Below, one piece after another: positions 3,839-7,492 of a stretch of 7,492 nucleotides of DNA. This stretch comes from DASSUC01 sp035650075 (lineage in GTDB: Bacteria; Actinomycetota; Actinomycetes; Mycobacteriales; Micromonosporaceae). The notes beneath the pieces were generated by a model. The model ran no database searches, was not told where the DNA came from, and was given only the letters and a program-made list of their open reading frames with translations. The position numbers and the translations under genes are program-made. The stretch's first letter is position 1, and each line of letters opens with the position of its first letter. The stretch is from assembly GCA_035650075.1 (NCBI GenBank), contig DASRII010000245.1:1-7492 (forward strand), written 5' to 3'.

Positions 3839-6346
3839 GAGTAGGTCACTGTGTGTATGCCCTCCGGTTACTCGGATATTGAGCCCCCGGGACTTGTCGA
3901 CTGCATTTCGCACCTCGACCACACCATCGATGCTGGTCAGGCGGTCGAGGATCTTACGTTCACCCATGGGTGCGCTTCCCTGGTCTCTCGCCCAGTCGTT
4001 GAACGCCCTGGCGAGCCATCGCCGGGAGGCCACTTCGGTCGGTGGCAGAAGTGCGCCAGTGGGTGGCAGATTGCCGGTCAGCTCGCAGCAATCTGCCACC
4101 CACTGGCGCACCCGGTCGGAGCGCTCTTCGAACTCGTTTCGCACCTTTTGCGGAGTGTCCAGGGGACGTCCGCGGCCGACCAGCCGGCGGTACGCGGCCA
4201 CCCAGCGGGCCAGGATGCCGGGCAGCTCGGACATCATCGCCACCTCGACTTGGGGATCTTCCCGACCGGCGAAAGACGACTCAAAAGCAAACGGCTTGAT
4301 ACGCTCGACATAGGCACGCGATGATTCCCCGACGGTCGGCAACGTGTTGGCGCTGAATGCGAATAGCGCTCGATTGGTAAATGTGAACTGCCCGCCGTAT
4401 TTGCGGTCCGCATGAATGGGATCCTCGCCGGTCATCATCTTGAATATGCCGATGTCCTCGACGTGCGCCGAGGATATGTCGGCAGCACTGTTGAGGATCT
4501 TCCCGTACACGTTGGCTGCCGCGAATCGGTTGTCGACGAGCTGATGCAGAGTGACGGCGGATGTGTTGGGCGCGCCGGCTATCGCGGCGAGCAGTCGCAG
4601 GAAGGTCGACTTTCCTGAGCGGGCCGGCCCGAAGGCGAACAGGGCGCGGGTGGGCGTGCGACTCGGATCCAGCATGGTCCCGGCAATCTCTTCCAGGTCG
4701 TCAACCTGGTCGGGGATGACCTCGGTCAGCCATGACTCGTACCGCGGGCAGGTGGCATCCGGTTGCCACTGGATGGGTAGCTGGACTGCGGACAGGTGGC
4801 TGGGGTCGTGTGATTCGAGCTGGCCGGTGAGCAGGTCGAGCATGCCGTTGCGTAGGTTGAGCAGTGGCGCCGCGACCCGTTCGGGTAGGAACCGGCGGTC
4901 GAGGTAGAGGCGCGCCGCGATGAACTCGGCGACGGTGCCACGGTGGCGGGGCGAGAACCGGTCGCCGAGCAGTTCGGCGACCGCGGCCGAGAGCGCGAGC
5001 GTGTCGAGCCGATAGACCCCGTCGGCGTAGACAGCCACCTTGTGCTCCCGGGTCAGGGCGCACGGGTGGCGGGCCAGGATGGCGCTGGAGAGCGTCTCGA
5101 CGAGCAGCGAACCATCCCTGAAGTACGCGGATGGTGGACCGCCTGCGGCCTTCCTGGGGGGCGTTGCAGGTGTGCCCGTGCTCATGCCGGCGGCGCCCGG
5201 CCCGAGCAGCGCGGCGAGGTTGTCGGCCTGCTCGGCGGCCAGGTCGGGTAGGGGCGCGCCGTAGCCCTGCTCTCCAAGCTGACGGGCCGCGGCGCGGTAG
5301 TCGCCCGCGTGGTCGAGCAGGGCATAGGCGGCGAAACGGTGGTACGACTGGCCGGCCTCGAACGGCGTGGCGTTCGTGCTGAACACGTGCAACCGGTCGG
5401 TGCCGAGCGCGTTCGTGCTGGCGCTCGTGCCGGTGGTCTTACCGGGCCTGGTCCAGTAGGTGACGTCATCCTGCTGGTAGTGCACACGCCAGCCGTGGGG
5501 CTCCAGGATGGCCGGCCAGGCCGGGCCCCGCGCGTTGTAGTCGTCACCGGGGCCGTCGCCGGGCGCGGTAACGCGCTGTCCCGCCGGCGAATTTGTTGAC
5601 GGCGCAACTATTCCGCCGGCGGGATTCACGATTCGCGAATCGGCCGGCGGGGCGATGCGCTCGACGGCGGCGGCCAGGACCCGGTCCAGCTGCTCGACGC
5701 TGTACCGGGTGTCGGTGGCATCGATGATCCGGCAGGGGCGGGTCAGGCCGGCCTTGCGGTTGACGGTGCCGGGTAGGCGCAGCACCCGGGCCAGGTCGCC
5801 AACGCCACGCCCGTACCGCCAGCCGAGGGACGCTGTAGCGTGCTCGATGACCCGCTGCCAGTCGGCGGCGAGCCGGCGCGCGTGGTCGAACTGGTCGTCG
5901 GTGATGGTCCACGGCTGGTCGAGCAGCCAGATCGGGTACAGCCCCCCGCCGGAGTGGATCCACAAGGTGGGATCCGGCAGGCCGGACACGGTGATGACCT
6001 TGCGCCCGGCCTGCTCGTCGGGTGGCAGGTTGGTCTCTTCGTGACCGGGGCCGGCCAGGTCGAGATCCGCCCACAGTGCGGGCAGGGCCTGCGTGTCAGC
6101 GGCCCCGCCGCGGCGGCCGGGCGGCAGGGCGGCGCGCAGGGTGGACACCCGCACGTAGATGCCCTCGCGGCCTTCGGTGTCGAGGTAGCGCACGTAGTTG
6201 ATCGCGGCGCCCAGGTCGGCGAAGGCCCGCCCGGCCCAGTCGTCGGTCGAGCAGATGTGCGTGAGGCCGGGCGCGTCACCGTGCAGGATGGCCAGCCATT
6301 GACGGGCGTGCGCGAGATCGGCGACCGGTCCGGCATCACTGGCCAT
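3812..6346 (-). CDS. Phage primase-polymerase / SF3 (D5-type) helicase fusion
   Basis: An 844-aa replication protein that should make primers and unwind the phage fork. The N-terminal archaeo-eukaryotic primase domain (about 10-230) shows the metal-binding 'LWADLDLAG' (D94, D96), 'IHSGGGLYPIW' (130-140) and 'RVLRLPGTVNRK' (187-198). A disordered Pro/Ser/Gly linker (232-270) leads to a central domain (271-365, 'TYWTRPGKT', 'SYHRFAAYAL'). The D5_N region includes 'LNLRNGMLDLLTG' (496-508). The SF3 helicase has Walker A 'GPARSGKST' (573-581), an acidic 'SAADISSAHVEDIGIFK' B-region (620-636) and 'FAFSANTLP' sensor (662-670). A winged-helix-like end (740-830) follows. ATG 6346 has GGAG 5 bases upstream. 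The length fits such fusions. Oddities are a 24-bp inverted repeat inside codons 746-765, a palindrome-rich linker, and a final GGRSGRNG encoded by an intergenic repeat arm. Confidence 0.92.
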   Translation of the reverse strand: MASDAGPVADLAHARQWLAILHGDAPGLTHICSTDDWAGRAFADLGAAINYVRYLDTEGREGIYVRVSTLRAALPPGRRGGAADTQALPALWADLDLAGPGHEETNLPPDEQAGRKVITVSGLPDPTLWIHSGGGLYPIWLLDQPWTITDDQFDHARRLAADWQRVIEHATASLGWRYGRGVGDLARVLRLPGTVNRKAGLTRPCRIIDATDTRYSVEQLDRVLAAAVERIAPPADSRIVNPAGGIVAPSTNSPAGQRVTAPGDGPGDDYNARGPAWPAILEPHGWRVHYQQDDVTYWTRPGKTTGTSASTNALGTDRLHVFSTNATPFEAGQSYHRFAAYALLDHAGDYRAAARQLGEQGYGAPLPDLAAEQADNLAALLGPGAAGMSTGTPATPPRKAAGGPPSAYFRDGSLLVETLSSAILARHPCALTREHKVAVYADGVYRLDTLALSAAVAELLGDRFSPRHRGTVAEFIAARLYLDRRFLPERVAAPLLNLRNGMLDLLTGQLESHDPSHLSAVQLPIQWQPDATCPRYESWLTEVIPDQVDDLEEIAGTMLDPSRTPTRALFAFGPARSGKSTFLRLLAAIAGAPNTSAVTLHQLVDNRFAAANVYGKILNSAADISSAHVEDIGIFKMMTGEDPIHADRKYGGQFTFTNRALFAFSANTLPTVGESSRAYVERIKPFAFESSFAGREDPQVEVAMMSELPGILARWVAAYRRLVGRGRPLDTPQKVRNEFEERSDRVRQWVADCCELTGNLPPTGALLPPTEVASRRWLARAFNDWARDQGSAPMGERKILDRLTSIDGVVEVRNAVDKSRGLNIRVTGGHTHSDLLGGRSGRNG
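4051..4111. repeat. 24-bp perfect inverted repeat inside the helicase gene
   Basis: Bases 4051-4074 and 4088-4111 are exact reverse complements around a 13-base spacer. Each arm contains GGGTGGCAGATTGC, hence the same GGTGGCAGA core as the intergenic repeat. A further GGTGGCAGA starts at 4041, exactly 21 bp (about two helical turns) before the one at 4062. The arms encode VRQWVADC and, in another register, NLPPTGA, near the C-terminal winged-helix region. A perfect 24-bp stem that also satisfies a protein frame is very unlikely by chance and suggests a DNA- or RNA-level role. Confidence 0.88.
5581..5650. repeat. Palindrome-rich, locally less GC-rich segment in the primase linker
   Basis: CCGCCGGCG occurs at 5581 and 5613, a related GGCCGGCGG starts at 5642, and a perfect 12-base palindrome GATTCGCGAATC lies at 5630-5641. 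The segment codes for the linker around residues 233-257 of the primase-helicase (Pro/Ala/Gly/Ser/Asn), where protein constraint is low. It may be an inserted repeat, a linker expansion, or a protein-binding site. Confidence 0.45.
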
Positions 6347-6366
6347 CTATGCTCCGCTCGGGTTGG

Positions 6367-6408
6367 CCCGGCCCCGTCGCAACCCCCTGGTATCGCGACG
6401 GGGCCGGG
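6367..6408 (-). terminator. 14-bp perfect hairpin between the ssDNA-binding-like and primase genes
   Basis: CCCGGCCCCGTCGC (6367-6380) pairs perfectly with GCGACGGGGCCGGG (6395-6408) around a 14-base loop. It begins 17 bases after the ssDNA-binding-like stop codon, in the 79-bp gap before the primase start. No U-run follows on the minus strand, as is common for actinobacterial terminators. An alternative 7-bp stem AACCCCC/GGGGGTT (6381-6387 with 6406-6412) shares bases with it, so two mutually exclusive folds exist. Partial termination or RNA processing, lowering primase relative to the ssDNA-binding protein, is a reasonable inference. Confidence 0.6.
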
Positions 6409-6425
6409 GGTTCTGGGTTGGGGTC

Positions 6426-7169
6426 CTAGAACGGCGGTGCGGACGCTGCCGGGTTGGCCATGGCGGCCAGGACGGCCTGTTTCTGCGTTTCGGGCAGCTG
6501 CGCCCACACGCCCGGGTCGACACCCGGCGGGCAGGTGGTGATCGGTGGCGGCGGTACGGCCCCGGGCGTACCGAACAGTCCGGGCGCCTGTGCTGCCTGT
6601 GCCGCTTGCTGCTGTGCTGCTTGCTGGCCGAGCCACACGCCACCACCGGGCGCCTGTGCAGCCGGGGCCGGCTGTGCGGGTGCGGTGGCGTTCAGCGGCG
6701 ACTGTGCGGCCGGCTGACCGCCGTTGGCGCCGAGCAGGGATCCAGGGTCGACCACGGGCGGGGCGTAGTCTGCTGCGAATTCACGGGCGTTGCCTTCGCC
6801 GACCCCGGTTCCGGAGATCCACCGGAAGGCGATGCGTCCGCCGATGGCCAGGCCGGGCGCGCCCACCCGCTGCACTGCCTCGCGGAGCGGCTTCTGCATG
6901 CGGGGGGTGATGTGCAGCCGGCGGCGGCCGTCGTCGCCGGTTTTGGCCGGGTCGCGCTCGTCGGTCTGAACCACGCAGATGATCTCCATCTTGGGATCGC
7001 CGGAAGGCCAGTAGTCCAGCTCGCTGGACTGGTATTTGGTCATCTGCACTGCCTTCGGCTGGTCCGTGATGGTGCCGATCACGGTGTGTCCGATGGCGCG
7101 GCCTTCCCACTTGACCGAGGGGGTGCCGCCGTTCATCAGCAGATCGTTGGCGTCTTGCGGTTGGTTCAT
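6426..7169 (-). CDS. Phage ssDNA-binding-like protein with Pro/Ala/Gln-rich tail
   Basis: A 247-aa protein. Residues 1-140 look like an actinophage ssDNA-binding OB-fold domain: 'LLMNGGTPSVKWEG', 'GTITDQPKAVQMTKYQ', 'YWPSGDPKMEIICVVQTDERDP', then 'LHITPRMQKPLREAVQRVGA' and a closing strand region. Residues 141-212 are low-complexity Ala/Pro/Gln/Gly. The end (214-247) is a short helix 'VWAQLPETQKQAVLAAM' and a final PPF. It would coat single-stranded DNA at the phage fork. The ATG (7169-7167) overlaps the previous stop as ATGA, with AGGAG 8 bases upstream. It is followed by the strong hairpin and then the primase-helicase, its expected partner. A final Pro-Phe recalls bacterial SSB tips, but the acidic residues normally before it are missing. 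The family assignment is from sequence feel and context. Confidence 0.75.
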   Translation of the reverse strand: MNQPQDANDLLMNGGTPSVKWEGRAIGHTVIGTITDQPKAVQMTKYQSSELDYWPSGDPKMEIICVVQTDERDPAKTGDDGRRRLHITPRMQKPLREAVQRVGAPGLAIGGRIAFRWISGTGVGEGNAREFAADYAPPVVDPGSLLGANGGQPAAQSPLNATAPAQPAPAAQAPGGGVWLGQQAAQQQAAQAAQAPGLFGTPGAVPPPPITTCPPGVDPGVWAQLPETQKQAVLAAMANPAASAPPF

Positions 7170-7423
7170 GGTGCTTTCTCCTCTGTGGACGGTTGGCCCA
7201 TGTCTACCGGAACGTGTTTGTGATAGGGAACCTTGACCTTGTCGGGGTTGCGCTCACGCCAGGCCATGATTTCGTCGTACGCCCTGCTGACCTCTATGCC
7301 GTGCTTATATAGCCCGGCATCTACACACAGTTCGTGGTATCGCATCACCACCACTGGCGTGAACACGTCTTGCGCCTTGAGGGTGAAGACCGGCATCGGG
7401 TCTCGGTCGTTTGTCTCGCTCAC
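7166..7423 (-). CDS. Small actinophage protein of unknown function
   Basis: An 85-aa soluble, mixed-charge protein with no membrane segment. Its core 'DVFTPVVVMRYHELCVDAGLYKHGIEVSRAYDEIMAWRERNPDKVKVPYHKHVPV' (residues 19-73) looks mostly helical. Short proteins with a 'D.F.AW...NPDK...P.H.H.PV' style end occur upstream of ssDNA-binding genes in actinophages, but I know no function. The GTG start at 7423-7421 has an excellent GGAGG 7 bases upstream and overlaps the preceding stop by GTGA. Its own stop overlaps the ssDNA-binding start by ATGA. The C-terminal PSTEE codons supply the ribosome site for the next gene. Confidence 0.75.
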   Translation of the reverse strand: MSETNDRDPMPVFTLKAQDVFTPVVVMRYHELCVDAGLYKHGIEVSRAYDEIMAWRERNPDKVKVPYHKHVPVDMGQPSTEEKAP

Positions 7424-7492
7424 GTCTTGTCCTCCTCAGTGGACGGTGGGTGGCGACGCGCGCGCCACGCGGCTTTGTAGCTGCGTTGGTAG
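7420..7492 (-). CDS. C-terminal end of an unknown upstream gene (cut by window edge)
   Basis: The frame with codons starting at 7491 reads YQRSYKAAWRARRH, then PPSTEEDKT, and stops at TGA 7422-7420, overlapping the next gene's GTG (GTGA). That overlap, and the GAGGAGG ribosome site contained in its STEE codons, make this the likely real frame. A competing frame stops earlier at 7438-7436. The visible end is very basic and then acidic, compatible with a small nucleic-acid-binding protein. Too little is present to name it. Confidence 0.6.
   Translation of the reverse strand, partial: YQRSYKAAWRARRHPPSTEEDKT

Noticed and set aside
3523..3849. Minus-strand 108-codon frame reading through the inverted repeat (with FCHFCH)
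   Set aside because: It overlaps the zinc-protein gene in another frame and arises from the repeat units; no ribosome site supports it.
4748..4770. GTGGCA/TGCCAC short inverted pair in the helicase gene
   Set aside because: Only 6 bp and lacking the GGTGGCAGA core; expected by chance in GC-rich coding DNA.
5743..6636. Minus-strand 297-codon frame overlapping the primase N-terminus
   Set aside because: It is out of frame with the conserved primase motifs and has Pro/Arg/Ser/Thr-rich shadow composition.
6363..7223. Plus-strand 286-codon frame opposite the ssDNA-binding-like gene
   Set aside because: It is antisense to a gene with a good ribosome site and coupled neighbours, and shows no recognisable domain.

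Overview
The window reads as part of an actinobacterial siphophage or prophage genome. The reasons are the high G+C with strong G/C third-position bias, GTG starts with GGAGG-type ribosome sites, 1-4 base stop/start overlaps, and a run of recognisable actinophage families. Nearly everything is on the minus strand, so transcription runs from high to low coordinates. I see no tRNA, rRNA, CRISPR array, integrase or insertion sequence. The exact host genus cannot be told from this sequence.

Replication module (7492 down to 2480, minus strand). In transcription order it holds the tail end of a small unknown gene, an 85-aa unknown protein, a ssDNA-binding-like protein, a strong hairpin, and an 844-aa primase/SF3 (D5-type) helicase. 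A 101-bp non-coding gap with striking symmetry follows, then a small Cys/His (zinc) protein, a RuvC-like Holliday-junction resolvase and a 152-aa protein that may lack its usual C-terminus. The zinc, RuvC and 152-aa genes overlap stop-to-start and look like one translationally coupled unit. The parts would bind exposed single strands, prime and unwind DNA, and resolve branched intermediates.

Opposite-strand gene (1999-2421, plus strand). A 140-aa single-pass membrane protein is transcribed against all its neighbours. It has its own promoter-like sequence and what looks like a leaderless GTG start, so it is a good 'moron' candidate.

Tail, HNH and packaging (1951 down to 1, minus strand). A 393-aa tail-fibre/minor-tail-like protein is followed by an HNH endonuclease overlapping it by one base. 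Then come a structured non-coding stretch, a possible 65-aa Cys-rich small gene, and the N-terminus of a terminase small subunit cut by the window edge. HNH next to the terminase small subunit is a classic packaging arrangement. A tail gene between replication genes and the packaging genes is less usual.

The most notable signal is a cluster of the 9-mer GGTGGCAGA (five exact copies on both strands between 3729 and 4100, plus shorter relatives). It is built into a 22-bp perfect inverted repeat just past the helicase gene and a 24-bp perfect inverted repeat inside the helicase gene. A 31-base alternating purine/pyrimidine tract lies between the arms of the first. I propose this as a candidate phage replication origin or control locus.
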